This document shows positions 37,749 through 48,834 of a stretch of DNA of 64,000 nucleotides, in pieces. The stretch is taken from positions 49,460-113,459 of the forward strand of contig NZ_FOAG01000012.1 of the NCBI RefSeq assembly GCF_900109455.1. Reading direction: 5' to 3'. The position numbers were made by a program, and so were the translations under genes. Within the stretch, counting starts at the first letter, position 1; the number at the start of each line of letters is the position of its first letter. The DNA is from Roseovarius azorensis (lineage in GTDB: Bacteria > Pseudomonadota > Alphaproteobacteria > Rhodobacterales > Rhodobacteraceae). The notes under the pieces were generated by a model. The model saw only the letters and a list, made by a program, of their open reading frames with translations. It had not been told where the DNA came from and ran no database searches.

Positions 37749-37773
37749 TTCTTCGATCCGCTGAGGCGAAGCT

Positions 37774-38670
37774 TTATCCCTGAGCGACCTTGGCGACTTC
37801 GGCCGCAAAATCCTCTTCCTTCTTCTCGATCCCCTCGCCCACTTCGACACGGGCGAAGGACAGGATTTCAACGCCAGCCTGCCGTGCGGCCTCGGCGACG
37901 GTGATATCCGGGTTCATCACGAATTTCTGGTTCAGCAGCGTGATTTCCTCGAGAAACTTTTTCATCCGCCCCGGGATGATGTTGTTCTGGATCACCGCTT
38001 CCGGCTTGGGTTTGGCCGACTGCGCGTTTTCTTCCAGCGCTTTCTGGGTCTGGACGGTCAGTTCGCGCTCCAGCACCGCGGGATCAAGGCTGGCCTCGTC
38101 CAGCGACATCGGCGCGGTGGCGGCAATGTGCATGGCGATCTGCTTGCCGATCCCGGCGTCAGTGCCCTTCAGCGCCACGAGGACGCCGATCTTGCCCATG
38201 TCGGGGGCGGCGGCGTTGTGGACATAAGAGACCACCACGTCGCCTTCGACGCGGGCCATGCGGCGCAGAGCCATGTTCTCGCCGATCACGGCGATCGCGT
38301 CGGTCAGCGCCTCGGACACCGGCTTGCCCGCGACCGGCGCCGCGTTGAGCGCCTCGATATCGGACACGCCGAGGGCCGCACCCGAGATCGTTGACACGAG
38401 TTTCTGGAAATCTGCGTTCTTGGCGACGAAATCGGTTTCCGAATTCACCTCGACAGCAACGCCGACGCCACCCTTGACGGCAACCCCGACAAGACCTTCT
38501 GCGGCGACGCGATCCGCTTTCTTGGCCGCCTTGGCCAGACCCTTGGTGCGCAGCCAGTCCACGGCCGCATCCATGTCGCCAGCCGTCTCGGTCAATGCCT
38601 TCTTCGCATCCATCATGCCTGCGCCCGTGCTGTCGCGCAGTTCCTTCACCATAGCAGCAGTGATCGCCAT
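37774..38670 (-). CDS. tsf: Elongation factor Ts
   Basis: 298 residues from the ATG at 38670 (GAGGAGAGC before it). [26 protein letters not shown] is the UBA-like N-terminus and [10 protein letters not shown] is the EF-Tu contact. It recycles EF-Tu-GDP. The gene follows rpsB after 74 bp and shares its transcript. Confidence 0.97.
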   Translation of the reverse strand: MAITAAMVKELRDSTGAGMMDAKKALTETAGDMDAAVDWLRTKGLAKAAKKADRVAAEGLVGVAVKGGVGVAVEVNSETDFVAKNADFQKLVSTISGAALGVSDIEALNAAPVAGKPVSEALTDAIAVIGENMALRRMARVEGDVVVSYVHNAAAPDMGKIGVLVALKGTDAGIGKQIAMHIAATAPMSLDEASLDPAVLERELTVQTQKALEENAQSAKPKPEAVIQNNIIPGRMKKFLEEITLLNQKFVMNPDITVAEAARQAGVEILSFARVEVGEGIEKKEEDFAAEVAKVAQG

Positions 38671-38744
38671 ATCGGCTCTCCTCAAATTCAGTCGTGGATC
38701 GGGGGCGGCATATCCCGCGCCCCATGTCAGTTTCGTGACGGCGC

Positions 38745-39536
38745 TCAGCTCTCAGCCTCTGCGGTTTCGGCAGCAGCGGGCGCTTCGGTCAGAACCTCCT
38801 CGGCCGGGGCCTCTTCCAGCGCGCCCAGATCGACACCTGCGGCCCCCATCTGCGCCGACATTCCGTCCAGCGCGGCGCGGCTGACCAGATCGCAATAGAG
38901 AGCAATCGCCCGCGCCGCGTCGTCATTGCCCGGAATGATATAATCGACACCCTCGGGCGAGCAGTTGGTGTCAACCACCGCCACAACGGGAATACCCAGC
39001 TTGTTGGCTTCGGCCACGGCAAGCGCTTCTTTCTTGACGTCAATCACGAACAGCATGTCCGGCACACCGCCCATTTCGCGGATCCCGCCAAGGCTGGCCT
39101 GCAGTTTTGTCTGATCCCGTTCCATCCCGAGACGCTCTTTCTTGGTCAGCCCCTCGGCGCCGCCCTCGATCACCTCGTCGATCTGATTGAGGCGCTGAAT
39201 GGATTTCGACACGGTCTGCCAGTTGGTCAGTGTGCCACCAAGCCAGCGGTGGTTCATGTAATACTGCGCGCATTTCTCTGCCGCCTCGGCGATCGGTTGA
39301 GACGCCTGCCGCTTGGTGCCGACAAAGAGGATGCGACCGCCCTTGGCGACGGTCTCGCGGATCGCGTTGAGCGCCGCGTCGAGCAGCGGCACGGTCTGCG
39401 TCAGGTCCATGATGTGGATGCCATTGCGCGCACCATAGATGAACTCGCCCATGCGGGGATTCCAACGCTGCGTCTGGTGGCCAAAGTGAACGCCAGCTTC
39501 CAACAGCTGACGCATAGTGAACTCAGGAAGAGCCAT
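38745..39536 (-). CDS. rpsB: Ribosomal protein S2
   Basis: 263 residues from the ATG at 39536 (AAGGAAA before it): [21 protein letters not shown], then FVGTKRQA and [11 protein letters not shown]. It ends with an acidic Ala/Glu-rich tail. The frame stays open far upstream, but the conserved N-terminus fixes the start. Part of the 30S subunit, first gene of the rpsB-tsf unit. The 258-bp region before it carries a long leader with an imperfect hairpin near 39729-39748. Confidence 0.97.
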   Translation of the reverse strand: MALPEFTMRQLLEAGVHFGHQTQRWNPRMGEFIYGARNGIHIMDLTQTVPLLDAALNAIRETVAKGGRILFVGTKRQASQPIAEAAEKCAQYYMNHRWLGGTLTNWQTVSKSIQRLNQIDEVIEGGAEGLTKKERLGMERDQTKLQASLGGIREMGGVPDMLFVIDVKKEALAVAEANKLGIPVVAVVDTNCSPEGVDYIIPGNDDAARAIALYCDLVSRAALDGMSAQMGAAGVDLGALEEAPAEEVLTEAPAAAETAEAES

Positions 39537-39794
39537 CGTCGTTTTCCTTTTCCGGTTTTCGCCTTGGCACGGGATGAGAAGCGGATGCTTCAACCGGTGG
39601 ACAGACGGGGATGTCTCCCCCATGCGCCCGCCCATGCCTGCGGATTTCAATGGCGCGCATATAGCCGCCTCTTGGTGCGGGTGCAACCCCTGCCCCGCAA
39701 TTTCGAACGACACAAGGCGCGCACACACAGATGGGCCATTGTGGCGCAAACGGATTATGCCTAGATAACGCCATGGCCCGATCCTGGATGACCG

Positions 39795-40487
39795 ATGAAC
39801 ACGCCATTTGACGAACCACCCCTTGTCCCCAAGAAGCCCGGTCGTTTCGCTGGACTGCGGGCCAGTTTCCTGACCGGCCTGGTGGTGATCGCTCCGGTCG
39901 GCCTGACAATCTGGCTGATGTGGACGGTGATCGGATGGGTGGACGGATTCGTCCTGCCGCTCATCCCGGACAGATACCAGCCCGAGCAGTATATCGGCAT
40001 CAACCTGCGCGGCGTCGGCGTGATCATCTTTCTGATCTTCACGGTGCTGGTGGGCTGGATCGCCAAGGGGCTGATCGGCCGCTCGCTGATCCTGTTCGCC
40101 GAGTCGCTGGTCAATCGCATGCCGGTGGTCCGCTCGATTTATTCGGGGGTGAAACAGATCGCCGAGACGGTCTTTGCCCAGTCCGAGCGGAGCTTTGAAA
40201 AGGCCTGCCTGATCCAGTATCCCCGCAAGGGCATCTGGGCCATCGGTTTCATCTCGACCGAGGCCAGGGGTGAAATTAATGAAAAGGCAGAAACCGACAG
40301 CGATCTGCTCAGCGTTTTCGTGCCCACCACGCCCAACCCGACCTCCGGCTTTCTGCTCTATTTTCCGCGCGAGGACGTGGTCGAATTGAACATGTCGATC
40401 GAGGATGCGGCCAAGCTGGTGATCTCGGCCGGTCTCGTCTATCCCGGCCAGACCAAACCGGATGCGCCAAACGGCAAGCGCACCTAA
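39795..40487 (+). CDS. DUF502 family membrane protein
   Basis: 230 residues. Two membrane helices (about 24-50 and 73-98) and a C-terminal soluble domain. [29 protein letters not shown]-like [18 protein letters not shown] and [20 protein letters not shown] are family blocks. Function is unknown. It is divergent from rpsB. Confidence 0.92.
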   Translation: MNTPFDEPPLVPKKPGRFAGLRASFLTGLVVIAPVGLTIWLMWTVIGWVDGFVLPLIPDRYQPEQYIGINLRGVGVIIFLIFTVLVGWIAKGLIGRSLILFAESLVNRMPVVRSIYSGVKQIAETVFAQSERSFEKACLIQYPRKGIWAIGFISTEARGEINEKAETDSDLLSVFVPTTPNPTSGFLLYFPREDVVELNMSIEDAAKLVISAGLVYPGQTKPDAPNGKRT

Positions 40488-40525
40488 ATCTCGTATGGCC
40501 CTGATTGGCGGGAATACGCCATGGA

Positions 40526-41299
40526 TCAGAGTGCCGTCCAGCCGCCGTCGACACTGATCGTCGTTCCGGTGATCTGCGCCGCAGCATCCGAGCACAGGAA
40601 TAACGCCGTGCCGCCCATCTGTTCAGTGGTGGCGAATTCCTTGGAGGGCTGCCGTTCCAGCATGACCTTCTTGATCACGTCCTCGCGGCTCATGCCGTAT
40701 TTCTCCATCGTATCGGGGATCTGCGCCTCGACCAGCGGGGTCAGCACGTAGCCCGGACAGATCGCGTTGGCAGTGATCGGTTCCTGCGCGGTCTCCAGCG
40801 CGGTGACCTTGGTCAGCCCGACAATCCCGTGCTTTGCCGCGACATAGGCCGATTTGTAGGGACTCGCCGTGAGCCCATGCGCCGAGGCGATGTTGATCAC
40901 CCGGCCCCAGCCTGCCTTGCGCATCATCGGCAAGGCGGCAGCGGTGGTATGGAACGCCGAGGTCAGGTTGATGGCGATGATCGCATCCCATTTGCCCGCC
41001 GGAAACTCGTCGATCGGGCAAACATGCTGGATACCCGCATTGTTCACCAGAACATCACAGCGCCCCGCCTTTTCGATTAGGGCGCGGCATTGCTCGCCGT
41101 TTGACATGTCCGCCTGAATATAACGCGCCTCCACGCCGGTCTCCTGCGCGATTCTGGCGGCCAGCGCGTGATCCTCTTTCGAATCGGTAAATGAATTCAG
41201 CACGACATTCGCCCCGGCACGCGCCAGTTCCTGTGCGATTCCCAGGCCGATTCCCGAATTCGACCCTGTGATAACGGCTGTTTTGCCTTTGACGCTCAT
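40526..41299 (-). CDS. bdhA: 3-hydroxybutyrate dehydrogenase
   Basis: 257 residues from the ATG at 41299 (GGGGAGAG before it). SDR fold: [28 protein letters not shown] and the triad S139, Y152, K156 ([22 protein letters not shown]). It interconverts 3-hydroxybutyrate and acetoacetate with NAD, a step of polyhydroxybutyrate turnover. The terminator-ended small transcription unit just upstream on the same strand may be a leader of this gene or a separate sRNA. Confidence 0.93.
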   Translation of the reverse strand: MSVKGKTAVITGSNSGIGLGIAQELARAGANVVLNSFTDSKEDHALAARIAQETGVEARYIQADMSNGEQCRALIEKAGRCDVLVNNAGIQHVCPIDEFPAGKWDAIIAINLTSAFHTTAAALPMMRKAGWGRVINIASAHGLTASPYKSAYVAAKHGIVGLTKVTALETAQEPITANAICPGYVLTPLVEAQIPDTMEKYGMSREDVIKKVMLERQPSKEFATTEQMGGTALFLCSDAAAQITGTTISVDGGWTAL

Positions 41300-41389
41300 G
41301 TCCACTCTCCCCGTTGGTAGTGCAGACGCAGCATAAGTGCTGCATCTGCGAATTGCACGGGGAATAGGCATCACGGTGCCGCGAGGCGC

Positions 41390-41416
41390 AAAAAAACGCC
41401 CGCACGAGGCGGGCGT
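41390..41416 (-). terminator. Minus-strand Rho-independent terminator
   Basis: ACGCCCGC/GCGGGCGT stem of 8 bp with a 5-nt loop, followed on the minus strand by a run of six or seven T bases (41390-41396). It lies upstream of bdhA, not after a protein gene. Confidence 0.8.
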
Positions 41417-41466
41417 CAAGTTATTGAGGCAGGTTTCATACAGGCAAGAAACCTATCGAGCAGTGC
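41390..41466 (-). ncRNA. Candidate small RNA (or attenuator leader) upstream of bdhA
   Basis: On the minus strand a strong sigma-70-like promoter TTGGAC (41494-41499), 17-bp spacer, TATAAA (41471-41476) precedes about 76 nt with three hairpins: GAGC/GCTC (41458-41468), AGGTTTC/GAAACCT (41431-41454, loop TTGCCTGTAT), and the terminator. It has no ORF. A free sRNA is favoured because the terminator is unconditional-looking; a bdhA leader cannot be excluded as bdhA begins 91 bp later. Confidence 0.6.
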
Positions 41467-41470
41467 TCTC

Positions 41471-41499
41471 TTTATAAGCAATCCCGCGCCGCAGTCCAA
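41471..41499 (-). promoter_or_regulatory. Promoter of the candidate RNA upstream of bdhA
   Basis: TTGGAC, 17 bases, TATAAA on the minus strand: four of six and five of six matches to consensus with ideal spacing. Confidence 0.65.
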
Positions 41500-41578
41500 G
41501 CTAAAAGTTTGAAAACCCATGAATCCGTCTCTAGGGTCCGGGTCAGATGAACATGGATCATCAGGGATTTTCAGCAAA

Positions 41579-43408
41579 ATGAGATCAGTTTTCTTCTGCA
41601 GCCTCCGACCCGGATTGCTTGCACTGAGCCTCGCAGGAATGACCGCGATGGCGCAGTCGGAACCAGCGCATGGCATAGCTATGTATGGCGACCCGGCCCT
41701 TCCACCTGATTTTGTGTCGCTGCCCTACGCAAATCCTGAAGCGCCCAAAGGCGGGCGCGTGGTGACGGGTAATGTCGGCGGATTCGATTCGCTCAATCCC
41801 TTCATCCTGCGCGGCACGCCGCCATGGGAACTGGCCCACCTCACGCACGAGACGCTGATGGGACGATCCTGGGACGAAGCCTTCACGCTATACGGTCTGT
41901 TGGCCGAATCGGTCGAGACCGGACCGGACCGGAAATGGGTCGAATTCACCCTGCGCCCCGAGGCCCGTTTCTCGGATGGCACGCCGGTGACGGTCGAGGA
42001 CGTGATCTGGTCCTATCGGGAACTCGGCACCCGTGGGCATCCCCGTTATCGAGGTTTCTGGGAAAAGGTCGCCACGATAGAGCAGACCGGCCCGCGCTCC
42101 TTGCGCCTGACCTTCAACGAGGTGGATCGCGAACTGGCGTTGCTGGCAGGCCTGCGCCCGGTGCTGCAAAAGGCGCAGTGGGAGGGGCGCGACATCACCG
42201 AGGCGGGGATCGCGGACATCCCCATCGGCACCGGCCCCTATATGGTAGAATCCTACGAGATTAACCGCTCCGTCGTCTTGCACCGCAACCCGGATTATTG
42301 GGGCCGTGATCTGCCCTTTCGACGCGGCACAGGCAATTTCGACGAGATCCGCATCGAATTCTACGGCGACGACACCGTTCTGAAAGAGGCATTCAAGGGC
42401 GGTCTGATCAGCTATGTGCGAGAATTCAATGCCGAGGCCTGGGCCACGCAATACGATTTTCCGGCCGTCCAGCGTGGAGAAATCGTGCTGTCGGAAATTC
42501 CGCATCGCAGACCTTCGGGCATGACCGGCTTTGTGATGAACACCCGCCGCGCACCGCTGGATGACTGGCGCGTGCGCGAGGCGCTGATCACGGCGTTCAA
42601 TTTTGAATATATCAACGACACGCTGACCGGCGGGCGGCAACCGCGCATCACCTCGTATTTCTCGAACTCGGAACTTGGCATGGATCATGGCCCCGCCACA
42701 GGCCGGGTGCGTGAATTGCTGGAACCCTTCGCCGACACCCTCCTCCCGGGCACGCTGGAGGGCTATGCGCTGCCGGTGGGCGACGGCACCGCCCGCAACC
42801 GTGTCAATCTTCGCCGCGCGATGGACCTGCTGAACGAGGCGGGCTGGAGCGTGCAGGAGGGGCGTCTGGTCAATGCCTCGGGCACAGCGCTTCGACTGAA
42901 TGTGCTTTTGCAGCAGGATGGCCTGATCGGGCAGGCAAGTGCCATGATGGACATATATGCCCGCGCGCTCGAACGGCTGGGCATCGTGCTGGACGTGGAG
43001 ATGACCGACAAGGCGCAATATGCCGAGCGCGAGGCGCAGTATGATTTCGACCTGACGCTGATGCGCCGCTCGCTCTCGCTCAGCCCCGGCAATGAACAGC
43101 TGTTCTACTGGGGGTCTGCGGGCGCGGATCAGCCCGGCAGCCGGAACCTCATGGGGATGAAATCCGCCGCCGCCGAGGCGATGATCGCGTATATGCTGCA
43201 GGCGCGGAACCGCGAGGAATTCATCGCCGCCACCCGAGCGCTCGACCGGGTTCTGACGGCGGGGCGCTATGTAATCCCGATACATCAATACAGCGTGGGC
43301 CGTATTGCCCACCGGGCAGAGTTGAAATATCCTGAGGACAGGCTGCCGATCTACGGGGATGGCATCGGATTTCTGCCCGAGGTATGGTGGCACAAGGCAA
43401 AAGACTGA
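41579..43408 (+). CDS. ABC transporter substrate-binding protein, family 5 (oligopeptide type)
   Basis: 609 residues from the ATG at 41579; an ATG at 41519 would put 20 polar residues before the signal peptide (PGLLALSLAGMTAMA). Family-5 features: YGDPALPPDFVSLPYANPEAPKGG, RFSDGTPVTVEDVIWS, and GTGPYMVESYEINRSVVLHRNPDYWG. The PYANPEAPKGG start is like YejA-type peptide binding proteins. No permease or ATPase genes are adjacent, so it is an orphan component here. Confidence 0.9.
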   Translation: MRSVFFCSLRPGLLALSLAGMTAMAQSEPAHGIAMYGDPALPPDFVSLPYANPEAPKGGRVVTGNVGGFDSLNPFILRGTPPWELAHLTHETLMGRSWDEAFTLYGLLAESVETGPDRKWVEFTLRPEARFSDGTPVTVEDVIWSYRELGTRGHPRYRGFWEKVATIEQTGPRSLRLTFNEVDRELALLAGLRPVLQKAQWEGRDITEAGIADIPIGTGPYMVESYEINRSVVLHRNPDYWGRDLPFRRGTGNFDEIRIEFYGDDTVLKEAFKGGLISYVREFNAEAWATQYDFPAVQRGEIVLSEIPHRRPSGMTGFVMNTRRAPLDDWRVREALITAFNFEYINDTLTGGRQPRITSYFSNSELGMDHGPATGRVRELLEPFADTLLPGTLEGYALPVGDGTARNRVNLRRAMDLLNEAGWSVQEGRLVNASGTALRLNVLLQQDGLIGQASAMMDIYARALERLGIVLDVEMTDKAQYAEREAQYDFDLTLMRRSLSLSPGNEQLFYWGSAGADQPGSRNLMGMKSAAAEAMIAYMLQARNREEFIAATRALDRVLTAGRYVIPIHQYSVGRIAHRAELKYPEDRLPIYGDGIGFLPEVWWHKAKD

Positions 43409-43436
43409 GAACAGGCAACAACCAAGAGGCAAGAGC

Positions 43437-43550
43437 ATGCGAAAACTGTTTGTGCTCGCTCTCATCACCCTGATGGCCGCATGCGCCACGGTTGAGGGCG
43501 CGGGTCAGGATATTTCCGGGGCCGCGCGCGGCGTCCGGAGCTGGTTCTGA
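43437..43550 (+). CDS. Entericidin-family small lipoprotein
   Basis: 37 residues. [25 protein letters not shown] has a lipobox (LMAAC) and the family core [23 protein letters not shown] stands before the ATG. Entericidins are outer-membrane-associated small lipoproteins, in E. coli part of an antidote/toxin pair, but most homologues are uncharacterised. Confidence 0.85.
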   Translation: MRKLFVLALITLMAACATVEGAGQDISGAARGVRSWF

Positions 43551-43680
43551 AGCCCTCGCAGGTCGGCATTTTGCCACAGGCGGCGGGCACAGTCGCCCCC
43601 CCCCGGAGTTGCAGGTTAACGCCGGGCTGCTGTCCTCGTTTCCTCTTGACCCCGGCGACAGTCCTGTCAAAACCGCGGCC

Positions 43681-44718
43681 ATGAGCACCGCTACCCTGAC
43701 CATCGACCTCGACGCCCTGACCGCAAACTGGCGCGCACTGGATGCCCTGTGTGCGGGCAGGACCGGCGCCGTGGTCAAGGCTGATGCCTACGGTCTCGGG
43801 GCGGATCGTGTCGCGCGCAGCTTGGCGCGCGCGGGAGCGCGGCATTTTTTCGTCGCCATCGCCGAAGAAGGGGCTGCCCTGCGCCAGACGCTTGGCCCTG
43901 GTCCGGCGATCCATGTCTTTTCCGGCCATATGCCAGGCGATGCCGACATGATCGGTGACATGGATCTGATCCCGATGATCAACACGGTAGACCAGATGAT
44001 CCGCCATTTCGAGGCGCTGCCCGGACGACCCTTCGGCATCCAGCTTGACAGCGGCATGAACCGGCTGGGGATGGAGCCTGCGGAATGGGCCGCGGTGCGC
44101 GATCTCGCGCTTGCACAGGAACCACATCTGATCATGAGCCACCTGGCCTGCGCCGACGAGCCGGATGATGCGATGAATGCGCAGCAACTGACGACGTTCC
44201 GCGAGATGACCGATGGCACGGGTGTGCCGCGCAGCCTGGCCAGCACCGGAGGGATCCTGCTGGGCGAGGACTATCATTTCGATCTCGCGCGGCCCGGCAT
44301 CGGGATTTATGGCGGACGACCCTTTGCCGAGGCGCGTCCGGTGGTCACACTCGATATCCCCGTGATTCAGTGCCGTAATCTCGCGCCAGGCGAAACCGTG
44401 GGCTACGGCAACGATTTCACCGCCGCGCGTGCGACGCGCATCGCCACCATCGCGGCGGGTTATGCCGACGGCATCCTGCGGACCATGGGGCCGAAAACCA
44501 GCCTCTGGGCCGAGGATATCCCCTGCCCCATCGCGGGTCGTATCTCGATGGATCTCATCGGCGTGGACATCACCGATATGGGCCACGACCCCAAGAGCCT
44601 GCAACTTCTCGGGCCGCATCAGGGTATCGACACGCTGGCTGACAATGCAGGCACCATCGCCTATGAAATCCTGACATCACTGGGGGCGCGCTACATGCGG
44701 CGATATATCGGCGGATGA
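43681..44718 (+). CDS. alr: Alanine racemase
   Basis: 345 residues from the ATG at 43681. PLP lysine K33 in [10 protein letters not shown] and the second-site Tyr in IAAGYADG. It supplies D-alanine for peptidoglycan. It overlaps the following ABC permease gene by four bases, so synthesis and envelope lipid transport may be co-expressed. A C9 run lies in the 130-bp gap before it. Confidence 0.94.
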   Translation: MSTATLTIDLDALTANWRALDALCAGRTGAVVKADAYGLGADRVARSLARAGARHFFVAIAEEGAALRQTLGPGPAIHVFSGHMPGDADMIGDMDLIPMINTVDQMIRHFEALPGRPFGIQLDSGMNRLGMEPAEWAAVRDLALAQEPHLIMSHLACADEPDDAMNAQQLTTFREMTDGTGVPRSLASTGGILLGEDYHFDLARPGIGIYGGRPFAEARPVVTLDIPVIQCRNLAPGETVGYGNDFTAARATRIATIAAGYADGILRTMGPKTSLWAEDIPCPIAGRISMDLIGVDITDMGHDPKSLQLLGPHQGIDTLADNAGTIAYEILTSLGARYMRRYIGG

Positions 44719-45500
44719 CATTTTTCCTGGGCTTTCTGGCCGGCATCGGGCGCTATGTCCTGACGGCACTGGCCGCGGTGGGGAGGATCGCGATCTTCGC
44801 GAGCGACACGGTCAGCCACCTGGCCCGACCGCCGTTCTATGCACGCGAATTCCTGCATGCGCTGATTCAGATCGGCTGGCTCTCGCTGCCCGTGGTGGGC
44901 ATGACCGCGCTTTTCACCGGCGGCGCACTGGCGCTACAGATCTATGCGGGCGGCGCGCGGTTCAACGCGGAAACCGTGGTGCCATCAATTGTCGCCATCG
45001 GCCTCACACGCGAACTCGGGCCGGTTCTGGGCGGCCTCATGGTGGCGGCGCGGGTGGCGTCGTCCATCGCCGCCGAAATCGGCACCATGAAGGTGACCGA
45101 GCAGATCGACGCGCTGACCACGCTTTCGACGAATCCGATGAAATACCTCACCCTGCCCCGCGTTCTGGCCGCCACCCTTGCCGTGCCGGTTCTGGTCGGC
45201 GTGGGCGATGCGATCGGGATCATGGGCGGATTTCTGGTGGGTGTCGGGCGGCTTGATTTCGGGGCGGCGACCTATCTGCACAACACGATTGATTTCCTCG
45301 AGACATGGGATGTGCTCTCTGGACTCATCAAGGGTGCGGTATTTGGGTTCATCGTCGCGCTGATGGGGTGCTATCACGGCATGAATTCGGGGCGTGGCGC
45401 ACAGGGTGTGGGCCGGGCGACAAAATCCGCGGTGGTGGCGGCCAGCGTGCTGATCCTCGCCTCCAATTACCTTCTGACAGAGTTGTTTTTCTCGGCATGA
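44715..45500 (+). CDS. MlaE-type ABC permease
   Basis: 261 residues, about five membrane segments. [47 protein letters not shown] and [15 protein letters not shown] are the MlaE (DUF140) hallmarks. With the next gene it forms an inner-membrane lipid (phospholipid) transport engine. An MlaD/MCE subunit is not in this cluster. Confidence 0.92.
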   Translation: MTFFLGFLAGIGRYVLTALAAVGRIAIFASDTVSHLARPPFYAREFLHALIQIGWLSLPVVGMTALFTGGALALQIYAGGARFNAETVVPSIVAIGLTRELGPVLGGLMVAARVASSIAAEIGTMKVTEQIDALTTLSTNPMKYLTLPRVLAATLAVPVLVGVGDAIGIMGGFLVGVGRLDFGAATYLHNTIDFLETWDVLSGLIKGAVFGFIVALMGCYHGMNSGRGAQGVGRATKSAVVAASVLILASNYLLTELFFSA

Positions 45501-46243
45501 TAGAGCTATCCGACGTTCACAAAGCCTTTGGCAACAACCGCGTTCTGCAAGGCGTCAACCTGACCATCGCGTCGGGCACCTCAATGGTGATCATCGGCGG
45601 GTCGGGCACGGGCAAATCCGTGGCGCTGAAATGTATCCTCGGCCTGATCCGCCCCGACAGCGGCAGCATCACCCTCGACGGGCTGGATGTGACCAAGGGC
45701 GATCGGGATGCGTTTCTGGCCCGTTTCGGCATGCTCTTTCAAGGCGGCGCGCTTTTCGACTCCCTGCCCGTCTGGCAGAACGTCGCCTTTCGTCTGCTGC
45801 GCGGGTCGCTCAAGCGCCCCATGGCAGAGGCCCGCGAGATCGCCATCGAGAAACTGCGCCGTGTCGGGCTCAAACCGGATGTGGCCGACAAGTTTCCGGC
45901 CGAACTGTCGGGCGGGATGCAAAAGCGCGTTGGCCTTGCCCGCGCCATCGCCGCCGAACCCGAGATCATCTTTTTCGACGAGCCGACTACTGGCCTCGAT
46001 CCGATCATGGCGGGTGTCATCAACGATCTGATCCGCGAGATCGTGGTCGAGATGGGGGCGACGGCCATGACCATCACCCATGACATGACCAGCGTACGCG
46101 CCATCGCCGACAACGTCGCCATGTTGCATGACGGGGTGATCAAATGGACCGGTCCGGTGGACGAGATGGACGCATCGGGCGATCCTTATCTCGATCAGTT
46201 CATTCACGGCAGGGCTGATGGGCCGATCGAGGCGGTGCGGTGA
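45497..46243 (+). CDS. MlaF-type ABC ATPase
   Basis: 248 residues from the ATG at 45497, overlapping the permease gene. Walker A is GGSGTGKSV, signature LSGGMQKRVGLARA, Walker B IIFFDEPTTGLDP. It powers the MlaE permease. It also overlaps the next gene by four bases. Confidence 0.94.
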   Translation: MIELSDVHKAFGNNRVLQGVNLTIASGTSMVIIGGSGTGKSVALKCILGLIRPDSGSITLDGLDVTKGDRDAFLARFGMLFQGGALFDSLPVWQNVAFRLLRGSLKRPMAEAREIAIEKLRRVGLKPDVADKFPAELSGGMQKRVGLARAIAAEPEIIFFDEPTTGLDPIMAGVINDLIREIVVEMGATAMTITHDMTSVRAIADNVAMLHDGVIKWTGPVDEMDASGDPYLDQFIHGRADGPIEAVR

Positions 46244-46683
46244 GCGCGGCGCTCCGATACGCCAACCTTGCCTTGCTCATCCTGTTTCCGCTTGCCTGGT
46301 TCGCACCGCTGCTGCGCGCCGGGATCGCGCTGCCGCTCTTTGGCCTCTCGGAAATCAGCGTCATCTCTGGCCTGCAGGAACTCTGGCGCACCGATGTGTT
46401 CCTGGCCCTCCTTGTCACCTTCTTCGCCCTCTTCGCGCCCTATCTGAAAACCATCGCCCTTGCGCTCATCCATTTCGGCCTGATGCGACGCCGGGTGCTG
46501 CCCATCGTGCAGGTGCTGGGCAAGCTGGCGATGGCCGACATCTTTCTGATCGCGCTCTATATCGTGGTGGCCAAGGGCATCGCCCTCACGCGGATCGAGG
46601 TGGCCTGGGGGCTTTACCTGTTCACCGCCTGCATCCTTGCGTCGATGGTCATTGGCCGGCTGTCCGAAAGAAGGCCGCCGTGA
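46240..46683 (+). CDS. Paraquat-inducible protein A (PqiA) domain protein
   Basis: 147 residues from a GTG at 46240, about four membrane helices: a single PqiA-like unit, where E. coli PqiA has two. It overlaps the mlaF-like gene. PqiA and LetA proteins are inner-membrane partners of MCE lipid transporters, which fits the company of MlaE and MlaF. Confidence 0.85.
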   Translation: MSAALRYANLALLILFPLAWFAPLLRAGIALPLFGLSEISVISGLQELWRTDVFLALLVTFFALFAPYLKTIALALIHFGLMRRRVLPIVQVLGKLAMADIFLIALYIVVAKGIALTRIEVAWGLYLFTACILASMVIGRLSERRPP

Positions 46684-46749
46684 TTGCGGATTTGCGCTAC
46701 CTGCGCTTTCTGGTTTGACCACGGGTACTGGTTGGGGCATCACGCAGCT

Positions 46750-48114
<1,365 letters not shown>

Positions 48115-48137
48115 GGCCTGAGGGACAGGAAGAGAGC

Positions 48138-48701
48138 ATGGAAGGTTTCACCATCATTGACGGCGTTGTGGCGCTGTTCATCGTCTTGTCGGCACTACTG
48201 GCCTATTCACGCGGCTTCGTCCGCGAGGCGCTGGCAATTGCAGGCTGGGTTGTGGCGGGGATACTCGCCTTCATTTTCGCCCCGCAGGTCGAGCCGCTCG
48301 TCAAGGAAATTCCGGTGGTGGGTGAATTCATCGCCGACAGTTGCGAACTCAGCATGATCGGGGCCTTCGCGGCGGTGTTTGCCGTGGGGCTGATCGTCGC
48401 CTCACTGATCACACCGCTGTTTTCCTCGCTGGCGCAGCGCTCGGTGCTGGGCGGGCTGGACCAGGGGCTGGGATTTGTCTTTGGCGTGGCACGCGGCGTG
48501 CTTCTGGTGGCGATCGCCTATTTCGTCTATCAGACGGTTGTGACCTCCCAATCCATCCAGATCATCGACGATAGCCGCTCGGCACGGATTTTCTCGCAAC
48601 TCACTGACAAGGTTCAGGACGGCAATCCCGAGCAGGTGCTCGGTTGGGTCACCCGGAAATACGAGGAACTTATCGGCAGCTGCGACGCGCCACAGCAGTA
48701 A
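48138..48701 (+). CDS. cvpA: CvpA family membrane protein
   Basis: 187 residues, four membrane helices. IDGVVALFIVLSALLAYSRGFVREALAIAGWVVA is the family start. It lies upstream of purF as in many proteobacteria. CvpA is needed for colicin V export in E. coli and for envelope homeostasis; its activity is unclear. Confidence 0.92.
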   Translation: MEGFTIIDGVVALFIVLSALLAYSRGFVREALAIAGWVVAGILAFIFAPQVEPLVKEIPVVGEFIADSCELSMIGAFAAVFAVGLIVASLITPLFSSLAQRSVLGGLDQGLGFVFGVARGVLLVAIAYFVYQTVVTSQSIQIIDDSRSARIFSQLTDKVQDGNPEQVLGWVTRKYEELIGSCDAPQQ

Positions 48702-48834
48702 ACCTCGGGCATAATCGCGCAAACGCCTCGTTTTGCCCTGCACTGTGATAGTTTCGTGACATCGAGAGGCTGAGCGCGTATGAGAGGCGCAAGTGCGATA
48801 ACCGGATTCGGAGTTGCCCGCATTGTCCAGAGAA

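Larger units (their letters stand above)
37412..37773. other. Intergenic region between luxR and tsf holding a structured RNA unit
   Basis: 362 bp without a protein gene. It contains a palindrome and -10 element, at least three hairpins and a plus-strand terminator (37464-37702), and then the tsf terminator on the other strand (37724-37748). Confidence 0.7.

Noticed and set aside
39537..40595. N-terminal extension of rpsB to 616 codons
   Set aside because: It would run through the divergent DUF502 gene; the conserved [15 protein letters not shown] start and its ribosome site fix rpsB at 39536.
43597..43605. Run of nine C bases before alr as a phase-variation tract
   Set aside because: It lies in non-coding sequence 76 bp or more before the start codon with no promoter spacing role visible; a single homopolymer is weak evidence.
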